Shown here: piece after piece, positions 1-5,944 of the stretch
Layout of the letters: each line of letters opens with the position of its first letter
How positions within the stretch are numbered: position 1 is the stretch's first letter
Assembly (NCBI GenBank): GCA_001873005.1
Contig: MNYE01000011.1
Span: 1-8,140, forward strand
Length of the DNA stretch: 8,140 nucleotides
Direction: 5' to 3'
Origin: Dehalococcoidia bacterium CG2_30_46_9
GTDB taxonomy: Bacteria; Chloroflexota; Dehalococcoidia; GIF9; AB-539-J10
Notes under the pieces: generated by a model
Databases searched by the model: none
What the model saw: the letters and a program-made list of their open reading frames with translations, nothing else
Told to the model about the DNA's origin: nothing
Translations under genes and position numbers: made by a program

Positions 1-1207
1 GTTCGCTAAAGAGAATGGCTGGCCATTTGTTGGCATAAACGATTCTGGAGGTGCCCGGCTTCAGGAAGGAATGGATACTCTGGAAAGTTATGGTTGGTTA
101 TTTCGGGCTCAAATACTGGCTTCAGGGATAATTCCTCAAGTAGCCTTGCTCATGGGCCCTTGCTTAGGAGGGCAAGCATATCATCCCATAATGCAGGATT
201 TCCTTATACAAACAAGGCATACTGGGTTTATGGGCATTGCTGGGCCTGCTTTTGTTAAAACGCAAACTGGAGAAGAAATAAGCCTGGAGGAACTATCGGG
301 CTATAAAGCCCATGCCACTAAATCAGGACAGACACATATAGTAGCCGAGGACGATAAAGATGCCATGGATAAAGCAAAGGAGCTTTTATCTTTCCTTCCC
401 TCTAATAACAAAGACAAACCACGTCGTATAGAGACCAAAGATGACCCAGAAAGAACCGTGGATGGCTTGCTTGATTTGCTTCCTGAAGAGCCGTATCAAC
501 CCTTTGACATGTATGAGATAATCAAAAGGATAGTGGACGATGGCTATTTCTTTGAGACTATGGAACTTTATGCTAGAAACATGATAACGGGCTTTGCTCG
601 CTTTAATGGCCGTTCTGTGGGGATAGTCGCTACCCAACCAAAATGGATGGGGGGATCTATAGATATTGATGCTGCGGACAAAGGAGCCAGGTTCGTAAGA
701 TTCTGTGACTTGTTTAATATCCCTTTAGTTACTCTTCATGACTCGCCTGGCTACTTAATAGGTTCCCAGCAGGATTGGGGAGGTATTTTAAGACACGGTG
801 CTAAGTTACTTTTCGCCTGGGCTGATGCCACCGTTCCTTTGATTGCCGTTATGGTGCGGAAGTCGTATGCTGGTGCCCACTATGGTATGTTGGATAAGGC
901 TATTGGTGCTGATTTTGTTTTTGCCTGGCCAACAGCTCAGATTGCCATTGTTGGTGCTGAGACTGCCGCCAGCGTCATCTTTGCCAAGGAAATAAAGGAA
1001 GCAGAAAACCCCAAGGAAGTGCGCACGAAGAGAATAAAGGAATTTTCCGAGCTTTATGAGAACCCCTATCGTGCCGCCGAGCGAGGTTACGTTGATGACG
1101 TGATAATGCCCGAGGATACCAGGAAGGTAATAAATAGGGCTTTAGATGTTCTGGGGAATAAGACTGTGGCCAGACCATGGAGAAAATATTCCAATATTAA
1201 CCTGTGA
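1..1207 (+). CDS. Acyl-CoA carboxyltransferase (PccB/MmdA-like), 5' end missing
   Basis: This is the 3' part of a biotin-dependent acyl-CoA carboxyltransferase (carboxyl_trans family). The family moves a carboxyl group between biotin on a carrier protein and the alpha or gamma carbon of an acyl-CoA. The frame is open from base 2 with no start, giving 401 visible residues where full-length relatives have about 510. Visible motifs are DSGGARLQEG (visible residues 14-23), a GPCLGGQAY oxyanion-hole loop encoded near 155-181, DSPGYLIGSQQDWGG, LRHGAKLL and RKSYAGAHYGM (near 857-889). The residue matching Asp422 of Streptomyces PccB, known to set acyl-CoA size preference, reads as Tyr here, and HYGM resembles the methylcrotonyl-CoA carboxylase form. 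The next gene is a paralogue starting 12 bp downstream, so the two are probably co-transcribed. The family call is firm; substrate and direction (carboxylase or decarboxylase) cannot be told. Confidence 0.95.
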   Translation, partial: FAKENGWPFVGINDSGGARLQEGMDTLESYGWLFRAQILASGIIPQVALLMGPCLGGQAYHPIMQDFLIQTRHTGFMGIAGPAFVKTQTGEEISLEELSGYKAHATKSGQTHIVAEDDKDAMDKAKELLSFLPSNNKDKPRRIETKDDPERTVDGLLDLLPEEPYQPFDMYEIIKRIVDDGYFFETMELYARNMITGFARFNGRSVGIVATQPKWMGGSIDIDAADKGARFVRFCDLFNIPLVTLHDSPGYLIGSQQDWGGILRHGAKLLFAWADATVPLIAVMVRKSYAGAHYGMLDKAIGADFVFAWPTAQIAIVGAETAASVIFAKEIKEAENPKEVRTKRIKEFSELYENPYRAAERGYVDDVIMPEDTRKVINRALDVLGNKTVARPWRKYSNINL

Positions 1208-1213
1208 GGAAGG
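1207..1213 (+). promoter_or_regulatory. Ribosome binding site of second carboxyltransferase
   Basis: AGGAAGG begins on the last base of the preceding stop codon and lies 6 bp before the ATG at 1220. It supports that start and tight translational linkage with the upstream paralogue. Confidence 0.75.
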
Positions 1214-1219
1214 ATAAAA

Positions 1220-2770
1220 ATGATTACAAAGACAGAGAGATGGCAGGAATTCAGGCAGAAACGGGAAAAGGTAGTAAAGAGGGAAACTGATGAAATAGAA
1301 AAACAGCACAAGCTTGGTAAATTAACCGCCCAGGAGCGAGTAGACAAAATGCTTGACCACGGCACATTCGAAGAAATAGATAAATTTGTGCAGCATCGCT
1401 GCAGTTACTTCGGCATGGAGAAGAGAGAGATTCCTGGTGATGCTGTCATTATTGGCTCGGGAAAAATCAATGGACGTACTGTCTTTGTTGCTGCTGAGGA
1501 TTACACTGTAATGGCAGGCACCTATGGGGAGATGCACGGTAAGAAGATGTGTAAAGCACTTGACATGGCCGGCAGGGCTAGAGTGCCATTTATTCAAATT
1601 GTTGACTCAGGTGGTGCACGGCTTCAGGAGGGGCAGGATGCCAGTGAATGGTATGCACAACTCTTTTTCCGCCACACATACTGGAATGGAGTTATTCCTC
1701 AGATCACTATCTCGGCAGGTCATACCGCTGGAGGCGCTGCCTATAGCCCGGCTTTGACTGACTTTATAATCCAGGTTAAGAACATTGGTTATATGTATAT
1801 GGGTGGACCAGCATTCGTTAAAACGCAATTAGGGGAAGAAGCCACAGTTGACGAATTAGGTGGCTACGAACTTCACCGTAGAGTCACCGGATTGTGTGAT
1901 ATAATAGCGGAACATGATGAACATGCATTGCAACTAACTAAGGAACTCTTGAACTTCCTGCCGTCCAGTAACTTAGAAAAACCACTTGCTCTAAATACTG
2001 GAGATGACCCGGAGCCACGCAATGAAGATATCTATGATATTCTCCCCGATAGCCCCAGACAACCTTACGATATGCATGGGATACTAAAACGTGTTGTAGA
2101 TAAAGGTTACCTCTTTGAGATAAAAAAGGATTTTGCTCCCAATATGATAACCGCCTTCGCTCGTCTCAATGGAGAGGCGGTAGGAATAATCGCCAATAAT
2201 CCTATATATATGGCCGGAGCGATTGATTACAATGCCTCAGATAAACTTGCTAGATTTGTTAGGATTTGTGATTCGTTCAACCTTCCTTTGGTGCAGTTTC
2301 AGGACACACCGGCAGTTATGATTGGTAGCCAGCAGGAGAGAATGGGAATAATAAGGCATGGGTCAAAGATGTTGTATGCCTACTCGGAAGCAACAGTGCC
2401 TATAGTTACTGTGATTGTACGAAAATCCTATGCCGGGGCGCAGCTATGCATGGCTAATAAACCAATGGGTGCTGATTACGTTGTTGCTTGGCCTTGTGCT
2501 GAAATTTCCCTGGTTGGTCCAGATACTGCCGCTAGTGTGATTTTTGCCAAAGAGATAAGAGCAGCGGAAAATCCTGAGGAAGTAAGACAGAAAAGAATGG
2601 CAGAATACGCCAGAGTTTGGACCAACCCATATCGCGCGGCAGAAAGGGGCTATATTGACGACATCATTGAACCCGAAGATACCCGGCGGACAATAATTCG
2701 TGCGCTGGAAAGATTTAAGAATAAGAAGATAGAGAGACCCTGGCGTAAGCATGCCAACATGCAAATGTAA
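1220..2770 (+). CDS. Acyl-CoA carboxyltransferase (PccB/MmdA-like), complete
   Basis: A full-length 516-residue carboxyl_trans family protein, normal length for propionyl-CoA carboxylase beta subunits or methylmalonyl-CoA decarboxylase alpha subunits. The N-terminal crotonase-like half shows GRTVFVAAEDYTVMAGT (85-101), DSGGARLQEG (129-138) and the oxyanion-hole loop AGHTAGGAAYSPALTDF (166-182). The C-terminal half shows IGSQQERMGIIRHGSKMLYA (368-387), RKSYAGAQLCM (401-411) and AASVIFAKEI (437-446). The position of PccB Asp422 is Leu409, so propionyl-CoA is not a safe guess for the substrate. The usual DxPGF turn is DTPAV (362-366). The protein is clearly paralogous to the upstream partial gene, especially over the last 110 residues, and the two may form mixed rings. 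No biotin carboxylase or biotin carrier gene is in the window. The enzyme should be cytoplasmic, or membrane-associated if it is a sodium-pump decarboxylase subunit. Confidence 0.95.
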   Translation: MITKTERWQEFRQKREKVVKRETDEIEKQHKLGKLTAQERVDKMLDHGTFEEIDKFVQHRCSYFGMEKREIPGDAVIIGSGKINGRTVFVAAEDYTVMAGTYGEMHGKKMCKALDMAGRARVPFIQIVDSGGARLQEGQDASEWYAQLFFRHTYWNGVIPQITISAGHTAGGAAYSPALTDFIIQVKNIGYMYMGGPAFVKTQLGEEATVDELGGYELHRRVTGLCDIIAEHDEHALQLTKELLNFLPSSNLEKPLALNTGDDPEPRNEDIYDILPDSPRQPYDMHGILKRVVDKGYLFEIKKDFAPNMITAFARLNGEAVGIIANNPIYMAGAIDYNASDKLARFVRICDSFNLPLVQFQDTPAVMIGSQQERMGIIRHGSKMLYAYSEATVPIVTVIVRKSYAGAQLCMANKPMGADYVVAWPCAEISLVGPDTAASVIFAKEIRAAENPEEVRQKRMAEYARVWTNPYRAAERGYIDDIIEPEDTRRTIIRALERFKNKKIERPWRKHANMQM

Positions 2771-2774
2771 CACG

Positions 2775-2782
2775 AAAGGAGG
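2775..2782 (+). promoter_or_regulatory. Ribosome binding site of first acyl-CoA dehydrogenase
   Basis: AAAGGAGG, a near-perfect Shine-Dalgarno, lies 4 bp before the ATG at 2787. It fixes that start over an in-frame ATG at 2751, which lies inside the preceding gene and would add 12 residues unlike the family. Confidence 0.85.
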
Positions 2783-2786
2783 CGAA

Positions 2787-3956
2787 ATGGATTTCAGCTT
2801 TACTGAGGAACAAAAGAAATTTAGAGAGGAAGTTCGTGCTTTTCTAGAGCAAGAAATAACGCAGGGCTTCTGGAAACCAGCGTGTGATGCCTGGATACAT
2901 AGTTATAATCCTGAATTCACTAAGAGAGTAGTGCAGAAAGGCTGGATTGGACTAACCTGGCCCAAAGAGTATGGTGGGCAAGGGCGTAGCTATATAGATC
3001 GTCTTATTCTCACCGAGGAGATGTTACGCTATGGAGCCCCCACAGCCTGTCACTGGTTTGCCGATCGCCAGATAGGTGGCTCCATACTCACCTATGGCAC
3101 CGAGGAACAAAAGAAGGAATTTTTGCCCAGGATTGTAAAGGGAGAGGCTTATTTTGGCTTAGGAATGAGCGAACCAGGGGCGGGCTCTGACTTAGCTTCG
3201 CTTCAAACTAGGGCTGCTGAGGATGGGGATTATTATGTAATAAATGGACAGAAGACCTGGACCAGTGGCGCCTGGCTCGCCAATTATTTCTACATAGTAG
3301 CCCGGACTGACCAACAAGCGCCAAAGCATCGGGGTATCAGCGAATTCGTCTTCCCGGCTGACCTGCCTGGAATCAGTCGTATCCCTATGATAGATATTAC
3401 CGGTACTGAGGCCTGGAACGATGTCTTCTTCGATAATGTACGTGTCCCTAAGAAGTATCTCGTGGGAGAGAAAAACCGTGGTTTTTACCAGATTATGCAC
3501 CAGCTTGATTTTGAGAGAAGCGGCATGGAGCGTCTCATGGGTAATTATCCCCTATTTTATGGCATTATCAAATTTGTCAAGGAAACCAAACATAACGAAC
3601 AGCCTTTATCCCGGGATTCATTAATTCGAAATAAGCTAGCACAATTACAAATTGAATTCGACGTTGGTCGTCTACTTATCTACAGAGTAGCAATAGTTAT
3701 GGATGAAGGTCGTAGCCCTACCTACGAAGCTGCTATGTCTAAAGTATACTGCACTGAATTTGAGAAGCGCCTGGCGAACTCTGCTATGGATATTTTAGGT
3801 CCTTACGGACAACTGGTAGCTGGCTCCAAGTTTGCTCCCATCGGAGGATTAGCCCCAGACTCATATTTGGCCTCTAAGGGTTACAGCCTCCAGGCGGGAA
3901 CTACAGAAATCATGAAAAATGTTTTGGCCACACGAGGGCTAGGATTGCCTAGCTAA
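2787..3956 (+). CDS. Acyl-CoA dehydrogenase, likely catalytic subunit type
   Basis: A 389-residue FAD-dependent acyl-CoA dehydrogenase that would introduce an alpha-beta double bond into an acyl-CoA and pass electrons to ETF. The start at 2787 follows a strong Shine-Dalgarno and gives the family-typical MDFSFTEEQKKFREEVRAFL. The helical N-terminal domain is about 1-120. The FAD/substrate beta-domain is about 121-230, with GLGMSEPGAGSDLASLQT (124-141), the YVINGQKTWTSGA loop (150-162) and HRGISEF. The C-terminal helical domain ends in QAGTTEIMKNVLA (369-381). The position of the usual C-terminal catalytic Glu (MCAD type) is Ala370, but LDFER (240-244) matches the isovaleryl-CoA dehydrogenase helix-G site, so Glu243 is the probable base. 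It starts 16 bp after the carboxyltransferase gene, in the same operon. It resembles the actinobacterial FadE26/FadE29 type more than short-chain beta-oxidation enzymes. The substrate is unknown. Confidence 0.93.
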   Translation: MDFSFTEEQKKFREEVRAFLEQEITQGFWKPACDAWIHSYNPEFTKRVVQKGWIGLTWPKEYGGQGRSYIDRLILTEEMLRYGAPTACHWFADRQIGGSILTYGTEEQKKEFLPRIVKGEAYFGLGMSEPGAGSDLASLQTRAAEDGDYYVINGQKTWTSGAWLANYFYIVARTDQQAPKHRGISEFVFPADLPGISRIPMIDITGTEAWNDVFFDNVRVPKKYLVGEKNRGFYQIMHQLDFERSGMERLMGNYPLFYGIIKFVKETKHNEQPLSRDSLIRNKLAQLQIEFDVGRLLIYRVAIVMDEGRSPTYEAAMSKVYCTEFEKRLANSAMDILGPYGQLVAGSKFAPIGGLAPDSYLASKGYSLQAGTTEIMKNVLATRGLGLPS

Positions 3957-3967
3957 CCTTACTCCTT

Positions 3968-4134
3968 AAAATGCAAAAAACAAAAATAAAAAAGCAAAAT
4001 GACAGAGCAAAGCAAAATAAAAGATTAAAATGCAAAATGCAAAAGTTAAGTTTTGATATTTGATTTTTGATTTTAGTTGAGTCGTCATTTTGTCCTGAAC
4101 TTAATTCAGGATTGACCTTTGATTTTTAATTTTC
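3968..4134 (+). repeat. AT-rich composite intergenic repeat, copy B
   Basis: This fills most of the 194-bp gap between the two acyl-CoA dehydrogenase genes. The left half is A-rich with AAAATGCAAAA-type words (3968 and repeated near 4027-4044). The right half is T-rich with TTTGATTTTT-type words, then GTCATTTTG and TTGACCTTTGAT. A recognisable second copy lies on the minus strand at 7833-7943, again between two co-directional genes, A-rich side facing the upstream stop and T-rich side facing the downstream start. The half-complementary halves could fold back into a weak AU-rich stem. Copy B carries a 19-bp palindrome (4093-4111) that the other copy lacks. No open reading frame or clear promoter is seen in it. 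Confidence 0.7.
4093..4111. repeat. 19-bp palindrome, intergenic copy
   Basis: TCCTGAACTTAATTCAGGA: 7-bp arms TCCTGAA/TTCAGGA around a 5-base centre. It lies inside the AT-rich repeat, 39 bp before the second dehydrogenase start, and belongs to the same family as the copies at 4575, 4692, 6641 and 7436. The second copy of the AT-rich repeat has only ACTT at this point, between the matching flanks GTCATTTTG and TTGACC. Confidence 0.8.
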
Positions 4135-4137
4135 CGT

Positions 4138-4144
4138 GAGGAGG
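4138..4144 (+). promoter_or_regulatory. Ribosome binding site of second acyl-CoA dehydrogenase
   Basis: GAGGAGG lies 6 bp before the ATG at 4151. It decides this start over an in-frame GTG at 4136, which overlaps the Shine-Dalgarno itself. Confidence 0.85.
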
Positions 4145-4150
4145 TATGAA

Positions 4151-5311
4151 ATGAATTTAACTTTTTCTGAAGAGCAAGAAATGTTGAGAAAGGCGGTGCG
4201 AGATTTCTTAGAGGACAAGTGCCCCAAGAAACTGGTTAAGCAACTAGAGGAGAGTGAAAAGGGTTATTCACCAGATCTATGGCAAGAAATAGCCGAGTTA
4301 GGGTGGATAGGGCTGGCATTTCCAGAAAAGTATGGTGGCAGCGGCATGAACTTTCTTGACCTCGTACCGCTACTGGAGGAAATGGGACGTGCCTGTTTCC
4401 CCAGCCCCTTCTTCTCGACAGTAATCCTCGGGGGTTTGACCATTTTAGATGTGGGAAACGAAGAACAAAGAGAGAAATATTTGCCCCAGATAGCGAGCGG
4501 CAAACAAATATTTACCTTGGCTTTAGCCGAGTCTGACGCTAGGTATGACGCAAACTCAATCAAAGTGAAGGCTGCCCTGAAACAAGTTCAGGGTAAAAGC
4601 GGGAGCTATATAATCACAGGAACAAAAATGTTTGTTCCTGATGCCCACATCGCCGACTATCTCCTATGTGTCGCCAGAACCAAAGAAGGTGCCCTGAAAC
4701 AAGTTCAGGGTAAGGAAGGAATCAGCATTTTCTTGATAGATGCTAAGAGCTCGGGTATAAGCTATACTCTGCTCAATACTATTGCCAAGGACAAACTGTG
4801 CGAGGTAGTCTTAGATCAGGTGCAGGTACCCAAAGATAATATCCTGGGGCAACTGGATCAGGGATGGAGTAAAGTGCCGAGGATATTAGAGAGGGCGGCA
4901 ATAGCAAAGTGCTGTGAAGTAGTTGGTAACATGCAAAAAGTATTGGAGATGACCATAGATTATGCCAAAGAAAGAAAGCAGTTTGATCGCCCTATTGGCA
5001 GTTTTCAGGCTATACAGCACTACTGTGCCGATATGGCGACTGATGTTGATGGCGCCAGACTTGCCACCTATCAAGCAGCCTGGATGTTAAGTCAGGGAAC
5101 TTCCGGCACTAAGGAAGTAGCTGTAGCCAAAGCCTGGGTGGGAGAAGCCTCTCAGCGAGTTACTAATCTGGCACATCAAATTCACGGTGCTATTGGCGCC
5201 ACTATGGAACATGATCTGCACTTCTACACCAGACGAGCCAAAGCTGCGGAGCTTAGCTATGGCGATGCCAATTTCTACCGGGAAATCGTAGCTACAGAAA
5301 TGGGATTGTAA
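4151..5311 (+). CDS. Acyl-CoA dehydrogenase, possible non-catalytic partner subunit
   Basis: A 386-residue acyl-CoA dehydrogenase family protein. It opens MNLTFSEEQEMLRKAVRDFL, has WIGLAFPEKYGG (52-63), a beta-domain at about 121-230, the helix motif YAKERKQFDRPIGSFQAIQH (271-290) and the C-terminal signature QIHGAIGATMEHDLHFYTRR (343-362). The end resembles mycobacterial FadE27/FadE28-type subunits. By eye, the isovaleryl-type catalytic Glu position aligns with Ala249 and the MCAD-type position with Tyr370, so it may lack the base and act with the preceding dehydrogenase. Glu247 lies two residues away and cannot be excluded. Two identical in-frame palindromic insertions encode ALKQVQGK at 142-149 and 181-188, both in loops between beta-strands where family members vary in length. 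The gene is separated from its neighbour by an AT-rich repeat, so it may also be transcribed separately. Confidence 0.93.
   Translation: MNLTFSEEQEMLRKAVRDFLEDKCPKKLVKQLEESEKGYSPDLWQEIAELGWIGLAFPEKYGGSGMNFLDLVPLLEEMGRACFPSPFFSTVILGGLTILDVGNEEQREKYLPQIASGKQIFTLALAESDARYDANSIKVKAALKQVQGKSGSYIITGTKMFVPDAHIADYLLCVARTKEGALKQVQGKEGISIFLIDAKSSGISYTLLNTIAKDKLCEVVLDQVQVPKDNILGQLDQGWSKVPRILERAAIAKCCEVVGNMQKVLEMTIDYAKERKQFDRPIGSFQAIQHYCADMATDVDGARLATYQAAWMLSQGTSGTKEVAVAKAWVGEASQRVTNLAHQIHGAIGATMEHDLHFYTRRAKAAELSYGDANFYREIVATEMGL
4575..4593. repeat. 19-bp palindrome, in-frame copy 1 in acyl-CoA dehydrogenase
   Basis: CCCTGAAACAAGTTCAGGG, with 7-bp arms CCCTGAA/TTCAGGG. It lies within a 24-bp stretch (4573-4596) identical to 4690-4713, exactly 117 bp (39 codons) downstream, so both are read in the same phase as ALKQVQGK. 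Here it sits just before the GSYIITGTKMFV strand of the beta-domain. Confidence 0.9.
4692..4710. repeat. 19-bp palindrome, in-frame copy 2 in acyl-CoA dehydrogenase
   Basis: CCCTGAAACAAGTTCAGGG, identical to the copy at 4575-4593 including flanking bases (24 bp in all, 4690-4713). It encodes ALKQVQGK between VARTKEG and EGISIFLID, a loop where relatives usually have a short variable turn. Confidence 0.9.
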
Positions 5312-5314
5312 TCG

Positions 5315-5944
5315 TTAGCTTAGGTCAGTAAGTTTCGCTTCTAACTCTTTTTGCTTCAGGGCTACTGTTAAATCTCCCCGAGTTCTTTCCACGATACCTC
5401 GTATAGCATCTGTAGTTCGCCTCAGACCATGAATCAGCAAAGCCGGAAAGTCCATAGTCATGAGGATGTTGTAGGTAACATCCATTATATCCAGCATTTC
5501 TTCACAACGGGAAAAGTCTCCTCTCCTTAAACTGTCCAGTATGTAGCGCCTGAGTTCACCTACAGATTCGCCCAGGCCATCAAGGTAGGCAGCATAACCC
5601 ACCTCTAATGTCTCGGGCTTTGGCAGGTCCTCTTCGGCAATCAAAGCCAGGGTTATGCACCCTTCAGCAAACTCTTTTTGCGCATCGTGGACGAAGCCGG
5701 AATAGAGCAAGGTGCCATACTTGCTCAGGTCGCGATTTAGCTCTTGAATTAATTTATGAGCTTCAGTCAAAAGTTCTCTGGCTGTATCCATCTCTTGGCG
5801 ATGGACAGCACGTATGGCATTAGCACTGTAGCGGACTATCTGACGGCAAAGGCGCAAAGCCTTCTCTCGTGCTTCGTCTTCAGCAGCGAAGTAGGGATGA
5901 AGTTCCGCGGCAATAGCCTCCAGCTTTTCTATTGGCTTTGGCAT
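5315..5944 (-). CDS. Translin-family protein (possible RNA-binding or RNase)
   Basis: A 209-residue, wholly helical protein with the translin/TRAX pattern: an N-terminal helix rich in EDEAREKALRLCRQIVR (22-38), YSGFVHDAQKEFAEG (81-95), then LDGLGESVGELRRYILDSL (121-139), CEEMLDIMDVTYNILMTMDFP (147-167) and LRRTTDAIRGIVERTRGD (174-191). Translin and TRAX bind RNA or single-stranded DNA, and TRAX (as in C3PO) cleaves RNA using clustered acidic residues; Glu91, Glu94, Glu126, Glu130 and Asp152 are candidates here. The length is near the archaeal and eukaryotic norm of 200-230. The family is best known from eukaryotes and archaea and less common in bacteria. The start at 5944 overlaps the end of ThiD2-ThiE by 16 bp and has only a weak GAGTAGAAA-like ribosome site, which suggests translational coupling. 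The stop lies 3 bp from the stop of the convergent dehydrogenase gene. The actual role is unknown. Confidence 0.8.
   Translation of the reverse strand: MPKPIEKLEAIAAELHPYFAAEDEAREKALRLCRQIVRYSANAIRAVHRQEMDTARELLTEAHKLIQELNRDLSKYGTLLYSGFVHDAQKEFAEGCITLALIAEEDLPKPETLEVGYAAYLDGLGESVGELRRYILDSLRRGDFSRCEEMLDIMDVTYNILMTMDFPALLIHGLRRTTDAIRGIVERTRGDLTVALKQKELEAKLTDLS

Noticed and set aside
386..637. Minus-strand open frame opposite the first carboxyltransferase, and similar frames elsewhere
   Set aside because: These lie antisense to strongly conserved genes, with no ribosome site and no recognisable protein features.
2751..2786. Earlier ATG start for the first acyl-CoA dehydrogenase
   Set aside because: It lies within the carboxyltransferase gene, adds residues unlike the family, and the strong ribosome site is 4 bp before the ATG at 2787.
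4093..4111. Intergenic palindrome as an intrinsic terminator or transcription-factor operator
   Set aside because: No U-tract follows the stem, and the same motif occurs inside coding regions, which favours a dispersed repeat over a site-specific regulatory role.
3957..4150. Intergenic AT-rich region as a CRISPR array, tRNA or riboswitch
   Set aside because: There is no regular repeat-spacer spacing, cloverleaf or conserved riboswitch core; it is a low-complexity composite repeat.
5348..5366. The translin C-terminal peptide ALKQKE, coded by GCCCTGAAGCAA, resembles the palindrome peptide ALKQVQGK
   Set aside because: Only the left arm is present with no matching right arm, and an RGDxTxAL...KELE-type ending fits the translin family, so this is probably chance.
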